A DNA stretch of 59,342 bases from Paenibacillus sp. Soil766. Lineage in GTDB: Bacteria; Bacillota; Bacilli; Paenibacillales; NBRC-103111. The stretch lies in the NCBI RefSeq assembly GCF_001428105.1, contig NZ_LMSJ01000033.1, positions 1 to 59,342 of the forward strand, given 5' to 3'. This document shows positions 23,742-32,710 of the stretch, piece by piece (position 1 is the first letter of the stretch; the number at the start of each line of letters is the position of its first letter). Position numbers and translations under genes: made by a program. The notes beneath the pieces were generated by a model. That model saw nothing but the letters and a program-made list of their open reading frames with translations. It searched no databases and was not told the DNA's origin.

Positions 23742-24093
23742 TTAAAAGTCCCTCCTTCTATCGCCCAATTTATTATCGGACATACTCCGCGAAAATTCTC
23801 CAACAGCCATCCCCATGGCAAAGGGGCCTGGTGTGTCGGCAACCTTTCGCATCATCGCAACGTCACAGACCAACGTTTAATATTATATAAAATTATAAAA
23901 CGAAAAGCAAGTGAAATTTTAGGCTAATGCACAAAATTATTTATAAATGCTTTTCTCTTCTATATAAGTTACACTCCGCTGCCGTACCCTCAATCCGTTT
24001 CTCCATTATAATAAAAGATTATTATTAAAACTACTGCATTCTGTTTCCAGTCCATTAGTCAGATATCAAGAAAGATTAGCCGCGGAAACAACA
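23742..24093 (-). promoter_or_regulatory. S10 operon promoter and long leader
   Basis: The 400-bp tuf-rpsJ gap contains a promoter TTGCTT (23905-23910) and TATAAT (23882-23887) with 17 bp between, giving a leader of roughly 130 nt. The leader has alternative local stems: GCCAT/ATGGC at 23806-23819, or CCCC/GGGG at 23811-23826. A second possible -10 (TATAAT at about 24005-24010) has only a weak -35. The upstream AT-rich stretch may serve as an UP element. I see no gene in this gap. Regulation by the leader is inference only. Confidence 0.6.
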
Positions 24094-24125
24094 AAAAACA
24101 TCCATCGCATAAACGATGGATGTTC
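24094..24125 (-). terminator. terminator of the str operon (after tuf)
   Basis: AACATCCATCG and CGATGGATGTT form a perfect 11-bp stem with a six-base loop, followed by TTTTTTG on the minus strand. Confidence 0.88.
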
Positions 24126-24142
24126 TGTCTCTCAAAGAGAGA

Positions 24143-25333
24143 TTACTTTTGAATTGTAGCAACCGCGCCCGCACCAACTGTACGTCCGCCTTCACGAATC
24201 GCGAAGCGTGTTCCTTCTTCGATTGCGATTGGGTTGATTAGTTCTACAGTAACTGTGATGTTATCACCTGGCATAACCATCTCAGTACCTTCTGGAAGGG
24301 AGATGATACCCGTTACGTCAGTTGTACGGAAGTAGAACTGTGGACGGTAACCAGTGAAGAAAGGCTTGTGACGGCCACCCTCTTCTTTAGTTAGAACGTA
24401 GATTTGTGCTGTGAAGTTTGTGTGTGGTTTAACTGAACCTGGTTTCGCAAGAACTTGTCCACGCTCGATATCTTTACGATCAACACCACGAAGCAAAGCT
24501 CCAATGTTGTCACCAGCTTGAGCGGAATCAAGCAATTTACGGAACATCTCTACACCAGTTACGATGCATTTACGAGTTTCTTCAGCGATACCAACGATTT
24601 CAACTTCTTCTTGTACTTTAACAGTACCACGCTCAACACGACCAGTTGCAACTGTTCCACGACCAGTGATTGAGAATACATCCTCAACTGGCATAAGGAA
24701 AGGTTTGTCTGTTTGACGCTCAGGAGTTGGGATATAAGTATCAACTTGCTCAAACAACTCGATGATTTTGTCAGCCCAAGGACCATCTGGGTTTTGAAGA
24801 GCTTCACGAGCAGCTCCACGGATGATTGGAGTATCATCGCCTGGGAACTCGTATTCGTTAAGAAGGTCGCGAACTTCCATCTCAACCAATTCAAGCAACT
24901 CTTCGTCTTCAACCATGTCACATTTGTTAAGGAATACCACGATGTAAGGTACGCCTACTTGACGGGAAAGAAGAATGTGCTCACGTGTTTGTGGCATAGG
25001 GCCATCAGCTGCGGATACAACTAGGATAGCGCCGTCCATTTGAGCAGCACCAGTGATCATGTTTTTAACATAGTCAGCATGTCCTGGGCAGTCTACGTGT
25101 GCGTAGTGACGGTTAGGTGTTTCGTACTCAACGTGAGCTGTGGAGATTGTGATACCGCGCTCGCGCTCTTCTGGTGCTTTATCGATTTGGTCGAATGCTA
25201 CTGCAGCTCCACCGTATCTTTTGGACAATACTGTTGTGATAGCAGCTGTCAAAGTTGTTTTACCATGATCGACGTGACCAATAGTTCCGATGTTAACATG
25301 CGGTTTGTTACGTTCAAATTTAGCCTTTGCCAT
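24143..25333 (-). CDS. tuf: translation elongation factor Tu
   Basis: This 396 aa GTPase delivers aminoacyl-tRNA to the ribosome. The G motifs are GHVDHGKTT (about 19-27), DCPGH (about 81-85) and NKCD (about 136-139); the domain 2-3 sequences end in GGRTVGAGAVATIQK. It is the only tuf copy seen in the window, which agrees with a single copy in Bacillales. It follows fusA by 39 bp and ends the str operon. Confidence 0.99.
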   Translation of the reverse strand: MAKAKFERNKPHVNIGTIGHVDHGKTTLTAAITTVLSKRYGGAAVAFDQIDKAPEERERGITISTAHVEYETPNRHYAHVDCPGHADYVKNMITGAAQMDGAILVVSAADGPMPQTREHILLSRQVGVPYIVVFLNKCDMVEDEELLELVEMEVRDLLNEYEFPGDDTPIIRGAAREALQNPDGPWADKIIELFEQVDTYIPTPERQTDKPFLMPVEDVFSITGRGTVATGRVERGTVKVQEEVEIVGIAEETRKCIVTGVEMFRKLLDSAQAGDNIGALLRGVDRKDIERGQVLAKPGSVKPHTNFTAQIYVLTKEEGGRHKPFFTGYRPQFYFRTTDVTGIISLPEGTEMVMPGDNITVTVELINPIAIEEGTRFAIREGGRTVGAGAVATIQK

Positions 25334-25372
25334 TTTAAACGATTCCTCCTTAGAGTAACTAGTATTTTTATA

Positions 25373-27448
25373 TTAAGCGCCTTTGCCTTTTGCAATAATT
25401 TCTTCTGCAATGGACTTAGGTACCTCTTCATAATGTGAAAGTTCCATGGAGTAAACACCACGGCCTTGTGTTCTTGAACGAAGTGTTGTGGAGTATCCAA
25501 ACATTTCGGACAAAGGCACCTTAGCACGAATGACTTGTGCTCCATGACGGCTATCCATACCTTCGATACGTCCACGACGGGAGTTAAGGTCACCCATAAC
25601 ATCGCCCATGTACTCTTCTGGCACAGTAACTTCAACCTTCATGATTGGCTCAAGAAGAACCGGTTTACATTTTTCTTTCGCTGCTTTAAGTGCCATGGAA
25701 CCCGCGATTTTGAACGCCATTTCATTGGAGTCAACATCATGGTAAGATCCATCAACAACTGTAGCTTTGATATCCACAAGCGGGAATCCTGCGATTACAC
25801 CGTTCTTCATGGACTCTTCGATACCAGCTTGAATAGGTGCGATATACTCTCTAGGAATAGATCCGCCCACAACTTTGTTTTCGAAGATGAAACCTGTACC
25901 AGCTTCTTGTGGTTCGAACTCAACCCAACAATGTCCGTATTGACCACGACCACCGGATTGACGAACGAATTTACCTTCAACCTTAGCTGCTGCACGGAAT
26001 GTTTCACGATAAGCAACTTGTGGTTTACCTACATTGGTTTCGACTTTGAACTCGCGAAGCATACGGTCAACTAGGATCTCAAGGTGAAGCTCACCCATAC
26101 CTGCGATGATCGTTTGTCCTGTTTCTTCGTCAGTAGAAGCACGGAAAGTAGGATCTTCTTCAGCAAGTTTTTGCAATGCGATACCCATTTTATCTTGATC
26201 GGCTTTCGTTTTCGGTTCTACAGCAAGCTGGATAACCGGTTCAGGGAAGACCATTCTCTCAAGAATAACTGGATTTTTCTCATCACAAAGTGTATCACCA
26301 GTTGTTGTATCTTTCAATCCAACAGCTGCGGCAATATCACCAGCGTATACAATGCTGATCTCTTGACGGCTGTTCGCATGCATTTGCAGGATACGACCAA
26401 CGCGCTCACGTTTGCCTTTTGTCGCGTTAGAGACATAGGAACCGGAGTTCAAGGTACCAGAGTAAACACGGAAGAACGTAAGACGACCAACGAAAGGATC
26501 TGTCATGATTTTGAATGCAAGCGCTGAGAAAGGTTGATCATCAGCAGACTTACGAACCACTTCAGTACCATCGTCAAGTACACCTTTAATATCAGGTACA
26601 TCAAGTGGTGAAGGCAGATAGTTAATAACTGCATCCAACATCAATTGAACACCTTTGTTTCTGTAAGAAGACCCTACGATAACTGGGAAGATTTTAACAT
26701 CACAGACACCTTTACGTAGAGCTGCTTTGATCTCGTCAACAGAGATTTCTTCGCCCTCGAGGTATTTCATTGTAAGCTCTTCATCAAGCTCAGCAACTTT
26801 CTCGATTAGTTCCAAACGAAGCTCAGCAACTTGATCCTTGAACTCAGCAGGAATTTCGATTTTCTCGATATCCTTACCAAGATCATCTTTGTACATATAA
26901 GCAGTTTCTTCAACCAAGTCGATGATGCCTTTAAAATCATTCTCAGCACCGATTGGAAGTTGAATAGCTACTGCATTTGCACCTAGCTTTAAACGCATGG
27001 ACTCAACAACTTGCAGGAAGTCTGCACCGATGATGTCCATTTTGTTTACGTAAGCAATACGTGGAACGTTGTATTTATCAGCTTGTCTCCAAACTGTTTC
27101 GGATTGAGGTTCAACGCCCTCTTTCGCGCTAAATACACCAACTGCTCCATCTAACACACGAAGGGAACGCTCTACCTCAACGGTAAAGTCAACGTGCCCT
27201 GGGGTATCAATAATATTGATGCGGTGACCTTCCCATTGCGCAGTTGTAGCGGCGGAAGTAATCGTGATTCCGCGCTCTTGCTCCTGCTCCATCCAGTCCA
27301 TCGTAGCTGCACCTTCGTGCACTTCTCCGATTTTGTGAACTTTACCAGTGTAATACAAGATACGCTCTGTTGTTGTCGTTTTACCAGCATCGATATGAGC
27401 CATGATCCCGATATTACGTGTGTTTTTTAAGGAGAACTCTCTAGCCAT
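25373..27448 (-). CDS. fusA: translation elongation factor G
   Basis: This 691 aa translocase has the G motifs AHIDAGKTTTTERIL, DTPGHVD and NKMD, then domains II-V ending in HYEEVPKSIAEEIIAKGKGA. It catalyses tRNA-mRNA translocation and, with RRF, ribosome recycling. Length is typical (692 in B. subtilis). I saw no obvious disruption of fusidic-acid contact regions, but did not assess individual resistance positions. GGAGAC-like sequence precedes ATG 27448. Confidence 0.99.
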   Translation of the reverse strand: MAREFSLKNTRNIGIMAHIDAGKTTTTERILYYTGKVHKIGEVHEGAATMDWMEQEQERGITITSAATTAQWEGHRINIIDTPGHVDFTVEVERSLRVLDGAVGVFSAKEGVEPQSETVWRQADKYNVPRIAYVNKMDIIGADFLQVVESMRLKLGANAVAIQLPIGAENDFKGIIDLVEETAYMYKDDLGKDIEKIEIPAEFKDQVAELRLELIEKVAELDEELTMKYLEGEEISVDEIKAALRKGVCDVKIFPVIVGSSYRNKGVQLMLDAVINYLPSPLDVPDIKGVLDDGTEVVRKSADDQPFSALAFKIMTDPFVGRLTFFRVYSGTLNSGSYVSNATKGKRERVGRILQMHANSRQEISIVYAGDIAAAVGLKDTTTGDTLCDEKNPVILERMVFPEPVIQLAVEPKTKADQDKMGIALQKLAEEDPTFRASTDEETGQTIIAGMGELHLEILVDRMLREFKVETNVGKPQVAYRETFRAAAKVEGKFVRQSGGRGQYGHCWVEFEPQEAGTGFIFENKVVGGSIPREYIAPIQAGIEESMKNGVIAGFPLVDIKATVVDGSYHDVDSNEMAFKIAGSMALKAAKEKCKPVLLEPIMKVEVTVPEEYMGDVMGDLNSRRGRIEGMDSRHGAQVIRAKVPLSEMFGYSTTLRSRTQGRGVYSMELSHYEEVPKSIAEEIIAKGKGA

Positions 27449-27487
27449 AGGTCGTTATGTCTCCTTTCTGTTAATTGTATTTGAATT

Positions 27488-27958
27488 CTACCAACGGTAG
27501 TGAGCGAAAGCTTTGTTAGCTTCAGCCATTTTGTGTGTATCTTCACGTTTCTTAACGGAAGAACCTGTGCTATTGCTAGCATCGATAATTTCATAAGCCA
27601 ATCTTTCTTCCATCGTCTTCTCACCGCGAAGACGGGAATAGTTAACCAACCAACGCAAACCTAATGTCGAACGACGGTCAGGTCTAACTTCGATAGGCAC
27701 TTGATAGTTTGCTCCACCAACACGGCGAGCTTTAACTTCTAGTACTGGCATAATGTTTTTGATAGCAGCTTCAAACACTTCCATCGGCTCTTTACCTGTA
27801 CGATCTTTCACGAGGTTAAAAGCGTTGTATAGAATCGTTTGTGCTACCCCTCTTTTTCCATCAACCATAATACGGTTGATAAGACGAGTAACTAGTTTGC
27901 TATTATAAATAGGATCTGGCAATACGTCTCTGCGAGTAACTGGACCTTTACGAGGCAT
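27488..27958 (-). CDS. rpsG: 30S ribosomal protein S7
   Basis: This 156 aa protein (MPRKGPVTRRDVLPDPIYNS, then VGGANYQVPIEVRPDRRSTL) is S7, a primary binder that nucleates the 30S head. It has the length of the B. subtilis protein. It follows rpsL by 44 bp and precedes fusA by 39 bp. Confidence 0.98.
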   Translation of the reverse strand: MPRKGPVTRRDVLPDPIYNSKLVTRLINRIMVDGKRGVAQTILYNAFNLVKDRTGKEPMEVFEAAIKNIMPVLEVKARRVGGANYQVPIEVRPDRRSTLGLRWLVNYSRLRGEKTMEERLAYEIIDASNSTGSSVKKREDTHKMAEANKAFAHYRW

Positions 27959-28002
27959 AGTTATCCCCCTTTCTTATAAGAATCATCCCTGATTATTATC
28001 TC

Positions 28003-28422
28003 TTATTTTTTAACTTTCGGACGTTTCGTACCGTATTTGGAACGGGATTGCTTACGGTTGTTAACACCGGAAGTATCTAGAGCTCCACGTACGATGTGAT
28101 AACGTACCCCTGGAAGATCTTTAATTCTACCACCACGGATCAATACAACACTGTGTTCTTGCAGGTTGTGACCGATACCTGGGATATAAGCTGTCACCTC
28201 TACGCGGTTCGTTAAACGAACACGTGCGTATTTACGAAGTGCGGAGTTAGGCTTCTTAGGAGTCATAGTACCTACACGCGTGCAGACACCACGTTTTTGA
28301 GGAGCGCTCAAATCCGTTGCTTCTCTTTTCAAAGCGTTAAAACCTTTTTGTAAAGCTGGTGATTTGGACTTATCCACCTTCGCTTGACGACCTTTACGTA
28401 CTAGTTGGTTAATTGTTGGCAT
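28003..28422 (-). CDS. rpsL: 30S ribosomal protein S12
   Basis: This 139 aa protein has the decoding-centre motifs TPKKPNSALRKYARVRLTNR and GGRIKDLPGVRYHIVRGALD. The two lysines that change in streptomycin resistance (in PKKPNS and RIKDLPG) are both wild type. GGAGG precedes ATG 28422. It is separated from rplGB by about 160 bp that contain a CTTTG/CAAAG hairpin. Confidence 0.98.
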   Translation of the reverse strand: MPTINQLVRKGRQAKVDKSKSPALQKGFNALKREATDLSAPQKRGVCTRVGTMTPKKPNSALRKYARVRLTNRVEVTAYIPGIGHNLQEHSVVLIRGGRIKDLPGVRYHIVRGALDTSGVNNRKQSRSKYGTKRPKVKK

Positions 28423-28584
28423 ATCGCCACCTCCTCCCTACATTCATAACATGATGTGCTTCTTGCAAGCCCACAGATCCAGGCGAGTCATAAATGAGCA
28501 AAGAGAAAGTCTTTGTTATGGAGAGCTGTCAAAGTCACGAGTACTTATGCAAACTTCTTCCACTAACAAAAACGCCTTTAGCAC

Positions 28585-28836
28585 TTATTCATTTACAACA
28601 GCTGCTACCGCAGCTCCAACTTCAATTCCACATGCTTTACCTAGCATCTTCATAGAATCTACGTAGGTTACAGGCACACCCATCTGCGTACAGAGAGCTA
28701 CCAGATTTATCGTCAATCGCGGATCTGCATCTTTAGAAACAAAAACTTCTATCGCCTTACCTTGCTCGACTGTTTTTGTAACTTTCTTCGTGCCTACACA
28801 TCTATTCTTCGCCTGTTTGACTATTTCATAAGACAT
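28585..28836 (-). CDS. rplGB: L7Ae-family k-turn-binding ribosomal protein (YbxF)
   Basis: This 83 aa L7Ae/L30e-fold protein has VSKDADPRLTINLVALCTQM and VPVTYVDSMKMLGKACG. B. subtilis YbxF binds kink-turn RNA and associates with ribosomes. It is the first gene after the str promoter and upstream of rpsL, as in Bacillus. The C-terminus ends AAVAAVVNE. ATG 28836 follows an AAGGGGGT-like site. Confidence 0.93.
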   Translation of the reverse strand: MSYEIVKQAKNRCVGTKKVTKTVEQGKAIEVFVSKDADPRLTINLVALCTQMGVPVTYVDSMKMLGKACGIEVGAAVAAVVNE

Positions 28837-28888
28837 TAGGCACCCCCTTCAAAGAAAGGAAAGAATATCGACTTAGGCACACTTCGAT

Positions 28889-28917
28889 ATATTATCATTT
28901 TGATTGGGTGGTGTCAA
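28889..28917 (-). promoter_or_regulatory. str operon promoter
   Basis: TTGACA (28912-28917) and TAATAT (28889-28894) are 17 bp apart, with an extended TGA before the -10. The rplGB start is about 50 bp downstream. Confidence 0.8.
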
Positions 28918-28967
28918 GGGTTAGTTCAAGTATTTCTACTAAAAGCAGCTGACATTTTCGTTTAAAT

Positions 28968-29008
28968 AAAAAGAGATAGCGCACCCCTAATCAAGTGGCT
29001 ACCTCTTT
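28968..29008 (-). terminator. terminator of rpoB-rpoC
   Basis: AGAGGTAGC pairs with GCTATCTCT (one G-U) across a 17-nt loop, followed by TTTTTA on the minus strand. Confidence 0.78.
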
Positions 29009-29020
29009 CTCTATATTTAA

Positions 29021-32000
29021 TTACTCAACAGCAACTGTTTCTTTCTCCAAATCTTCATCCAAAACGACAACTTCGTTCGGGTTCGTGATTCGAATGTTAC
29101 GGTATCTCGGCATACCTGTTCCCGCAGGGATCAGTTTACCGATGATAACATTCTCTTTCAAACCTAACAATTGGTCGACTTTCCCCTTAATCGCTGCATC
29201 TGTCAAGACACGTGTAGTCTCTTGGAATGACGCCGCTGATAAGAAGGAATCCGTTTCAAGGGAAGCTTTGGTGATACCGAGCAAGATTGGACGAGCAACC
29301 GCAGGTTCTGTGCCAGCGAACAAAGCAACTTTATTAGCTGCTTCATACTCATGAATATCAACAAATGAACCAGGTAGTAGCGTTGTATCACCCGCGTCTA
29401 CGATGCGGATTTTACGTAGCATTTGACGAACCATAACTTCAATATGTTTATCGTTAATTTCTACCCCTTGGTTACGATATACACGTTGTACTTCTTGAAG
29501 AATATAGTTCTGAACGCCGCGAATACCTTTGATGCGAAGCATTTCTTTCGGATCGATAGATCCGTCTGTTAGCTCGTCGCCAGCTTCAACTTGTTGATTC
29601 AACGAAACACGCACACGAGATCCGTAAGGAACTGCATATACTTTGGATTCCGCTTCACCTTGAACTTCGATTTCACGACGATCCTTAGCTTCACGAATTT
29701 CCTTAACGACACCGTCGATTTCGGAAATGATCGCTTGACCTTTCGGATTACGTGCCTCAAAGAGTTCCTGAATACGCGGTAAACCTTGTGTAATATCGTC
29801 TCCGGCAACACCACCGGTATGGAACGTACGCATCGTCAACTGTGTCCCTGGCTCACCAATGGATTGCGCGGCAATAATACCAACTGCCTCACCAACCTCA
29901 ACGAATTGACCAGTAGCCAAGTTACGACCATAACATTTCTTACAAACACCATGATTGGTGCGGCAGCTAAGTACAGATCGAATTTGAAGTTTCTCAATAC
30001 CTGCTTCAATAATACGATCTGCAATGCCAGATTCAATCAGTTCATTACGTTGCACGATCACTTCACCTGTTTGTGGATGACGAAGCGTTTCATAGGCGTA
30101 GCGACCTTCAATACGATCGTAGAGATCCTCAATAACCTCTTTACCGTCTTGAATTTTGCTAACCATGAAGCCTTTATCTGTTCCACAATCGTCTTCACGA
30201 ACGATAACATCTTGTGCTACGTCAACGAGACGACGAGTCAAGTAACCGGAATCCGCTGTACGAAGTGCTGTATCGGCAAGACCTTTACGCGCTCCGTGCG
30301 TGGAAATAAAGTATTCTAAGATTGTCAGACCTTCACGGAAGTTCGATTTAATTGGCAACTCCATAATTTTACCGGATGGATTCGCCATCAAACCACGCAT
30401 ACCGCCAAGCTGTGTAATCTGTGATTTGTTACCCCGCGCCTTGGATTCAACCATCATGGAAATAGAGTTGTATTTATCTAGGGATTTCATCAAAATCTCA
30501 GTGATTTCATCCTTCGCTTTACTCCAGATCGCAATAACGCGGTCGTAACGCTCTTCATCCGTAATCAAACCACGACGGTATTGGTTCGTAACTACGCGTA
30601 CTTTCTCTTCACATTCCTTCAGGATTGCTACTTTTTCGGTTGGAACTACAACGTCAGAGACAGCTACGGTAATACCGGCTTTCGTTGAATACGTGAATCC
30701 AAGCTCTTTAATTTTATCAAGAATCATCGATGTTTGCGTTGTATGATACTTACGGAAGCACTCAGCAATAATCGATCCTAAATATTCTTTACCTACCGCT
30801 TTGTTCTCATCACGTTCCAACATGATTGCTTTCAGATCTGCACCTTTTTCAAATACGAAATGCGCATCTGGAATACCATTCAATAGGTTCGTTTTGGTCG
30901 GCTCATTGATGAACGGGAAATCAGCTGGATAGATTTCGTTCATAATGATTTTACCGATTGTAGTGATCAACATAGCGTTTTGTTGCTTCTCAGTGAAACT
31001 CGTTTTGTTCAATGCTCTAGCAGGGATTGCAACACGAGCGTGTAGTGCCATTTTGCCCGATTGGTAAGAAGAAACTGCTTCATGAACGGTTCTAATGATA
31101 GAACCAGCACCTTTAGCGAATTTGTTATCCGTTGTTAAGTAGAAACTTCCCAGAACCATATCCTGTGAAGGTGTAACAACCGGCTTACCGTCTTTCGGAT
31201 TCAAAATGTTACCTGATGCTAACATGAGCAAGCGAGCTTCAGCTTGTGCTTCTGAGGATAATGGAACGTGAACGGCCATTTGGTCACCGTCGAAGTCAGC
31301 GTTGTAAGCTGTACAAACGAGCGGGTGAAGTTTAATAGCGCGGCCTTCAACCAGAATCGGTTCAAAAGCTTGAATACCCAATCTATGCAATGTCGGTGCA
31401 CGGTTCAGAAGAACCGGGTGCTCTTTAATAACTTCTTCAAGAACGTCCCAAACATCTGGACTTACGCGCTCAACTTTACGCTTCGCACTCTTAATGTTAT
31501 GAGCCAAACCTTTATTCACAAGCTCTTTCATAACGAAAGGCTTGAATAATTCAAGCGCCATTTCCTTCGGAAGACCACATTGGTACATCTTCAGGTTAGG
31601 TCCTACTACGATAACGGAACGACCAGAGTAGTCAACACGTTTACCGAGCAAGTTCTGACGGAAACGACCTTGTTTACCTTTCAGCATATGGCTGAGGGAT
31701 TTCAAAGGACGGTTACCTGGACCTGTTACTGGACGGCCGCGACGACCGTTATCGATCAATGCATCAACCGCTTCTTGAAGCATCCGTTTCTCATTTTGAA
31801 CAATGATATCCGGTGCCCCTAGGTCGAGCAATCTCTTCAGACGGTTATTACGGTTAATAACACGACGATAAAGATCATTCAAATCGGATGTCGCAAAACG
31901 CCCACCGTCAAGTTGAACCATCGGACGAAGCTCAGGAGGGATAACTGGAAGTACATCCAGTACCATCCAACCAGGCAAGTTCTTCGAGTTACGGAATGCT

Positions 32001-32638
32001 TCCATAACTTCCAGACGCTTAATCGCACGATTACGACGTTGACCTTGTGCAGTTTTGAGTTCTTCTTTGAGTGTGTCTACTTCGCGTTCGATATCAATAT
32101 CGATGAGAAGCTTCTTCACGGCTTCCGCACCCATGCCCGCTTGGAAAGCATAGCCGTATTTCTCACGATAGCTACGGTATTCTTTCTCAGACAATAGTTG
32201 CTTCTTCTCAAGTGGCGTATCACCTGGATCCGTTACTACGTAGGATGCAAAGTAGATGATTTCCTCCAAAGATCTTGGAGACATATCTAGTGCAAGACCC
32301 ATACGGCTAGGAATCCCTTTGAAGTACCAAATGTGTGAAACAGGAGCAGCAAGTTCAATGTGTCCCATGCGTTCACGACGTACTTTTTGACGGGTTACTT
32401 CAACGCCACAACGGTCACAAACAACGCCTTTATAACGAACACGTTTGTATTTACCGCAATGACATTCCCAATCTTTCGTAGGTCCGAAGATCTTTTCACA
32501 GAAAAGACCTTCTTTCTCAGGTTTTAAGGTTCTGTAGTTAATCGTTTCCGGCTTCTTTACTTCCCCACGGGACCAAGAGCGAATTTTATCGGGTGATGCC
32601 AAGCCGATTTTCATAAACTCGAAGTTGTTAACGTCCAT
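29021..32638 (-). CDS. rpoC: DNA-directed RNA polymerase subunit beta'
   Basis: This 1205 aa subunit carries the N-terminal zinc site (CHCGKYKRVRYKG...CDRCG, about residues 60-80) and the active-site magnesium triad in NADFDGDQMAVH (about residue 450). It also has the second zinc site CRTNHGVCKKCYGRN and the trigger-loop region GEPGTQLTMRTFHTGG. The frame continues 12 codons upstream, but the MDVNNFEFMKIGLASP start at 32638 matches Bacillus RpoC. The AAAGGAGG site is 12 nt upstream. It lies 72 bp after rpoB, in one operon. Confidence 0.99.
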   Translation of the reverse strand: MDVNNFEFMKIGLASPDKIRSWSRGEVKKPETINYRTLKPEKEGLFCEKIFGPTKDWECHCGKYKRVRYKGVVCDRCGVEVTRQKVRRERMGHIELAAPVSHIWYFKGIPSRMGLALDMSPRSLEEIIYFASYVVTDPGDTPLEKKQLLSEKEYRSYREKYGYAFQAGMGAEAVKKLLIDIDIEREVDTLKEELKTAQGQRRNRAIKRLEVMEAFRNSKNLPGWMVLDVLPVIPPELRPMVQLDGGRFATSDLNDLYRRVINRNNRLKRLLDLGAPDIIVQNEKRMLQEAVDALIDNGRRGRPVTGPGNRPLKSLSHMLKGKQGRFRQNLLGKRVDYSGRSVIVVGPNLKMYQCGLPKEMALELFKPFVMKELVNKGLAHNIKSAKRKVERVSPDVWDVLEEVIKEHPVLLNRAPTLHRLGIQAFEPILVEGRAIKLHPLVCTAYNADFDGDQMAVHVPLSSEAQAEARLLMLASGNILNPKDGKPVVTPSQDMVLGSFYLTTDNKFAKGAGSIIRTVHEAVSSYQSGKMALHARVAIPARALNKTSFTEKQQNAMLITTIGKIIMNEIYPADFPFINEPTKTNLLNGIPDAHFVFEKGADLKAIMLERDENKAVGKEYLGSIIAECFRKYHTTQTSMILDKIKELGFTYSTKAGITVAVSDVVVPTEKVAILKECEEKVRVVTNQYRRGLITDEERYDRVIAIWSKAKDEITEILMKSLDKYNSISMMVESKARGNKSQITQLGGMRGLMANPSGKIMELPIKSNFREGLTILEYFISTHGARKGLADTALRTADSGYLTRRLVDVAQDVIVREDDCGTDKGFMVSKIQDGKEVIEDLYDRIEGRYAYETLRHPQTGEVIVQRNELIESGIADRIIEAGIEKLQIRSVLSCRTNHGVCKKCYGRNLATGQFVEVGEAVGIIAAQSIGEPGTQLTMRTFHTGGVAGDDITQGLPRIQELFEARNPKGQAIISEIDGVVKEIREAKDRREIEVQGEAESKVYAVPYGSRVRVSLNQQVEAGDELTDGSIDPKEMLRIKGIRGVQNYILQEVQRVYRNQGVEINDKHIEVMVRQMLRKIRIVDAGDTTLLPGSFVDIHEYEAANKVALFAGTEPAVARPILLGITKASLETDSFLSAASFQETTRVLTDAAIKGKVDQLLGLKENVIIGKLIPAGTGMPRYRNIRITNPNEVVVLDEDLEKETVAVE

Positions 32639-32710
32639 CAAGGAGCAACCCTCCTTTAAGAAATTTAAACCCACTTTACAGTGAATCGTTCTCGTTCTAA
32701 AGCTATGTTA

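Noticed and set aside
28003..28422. Possible streptomycin-resistance allele of rpsL
   Set aside because: Both key lysines are present.
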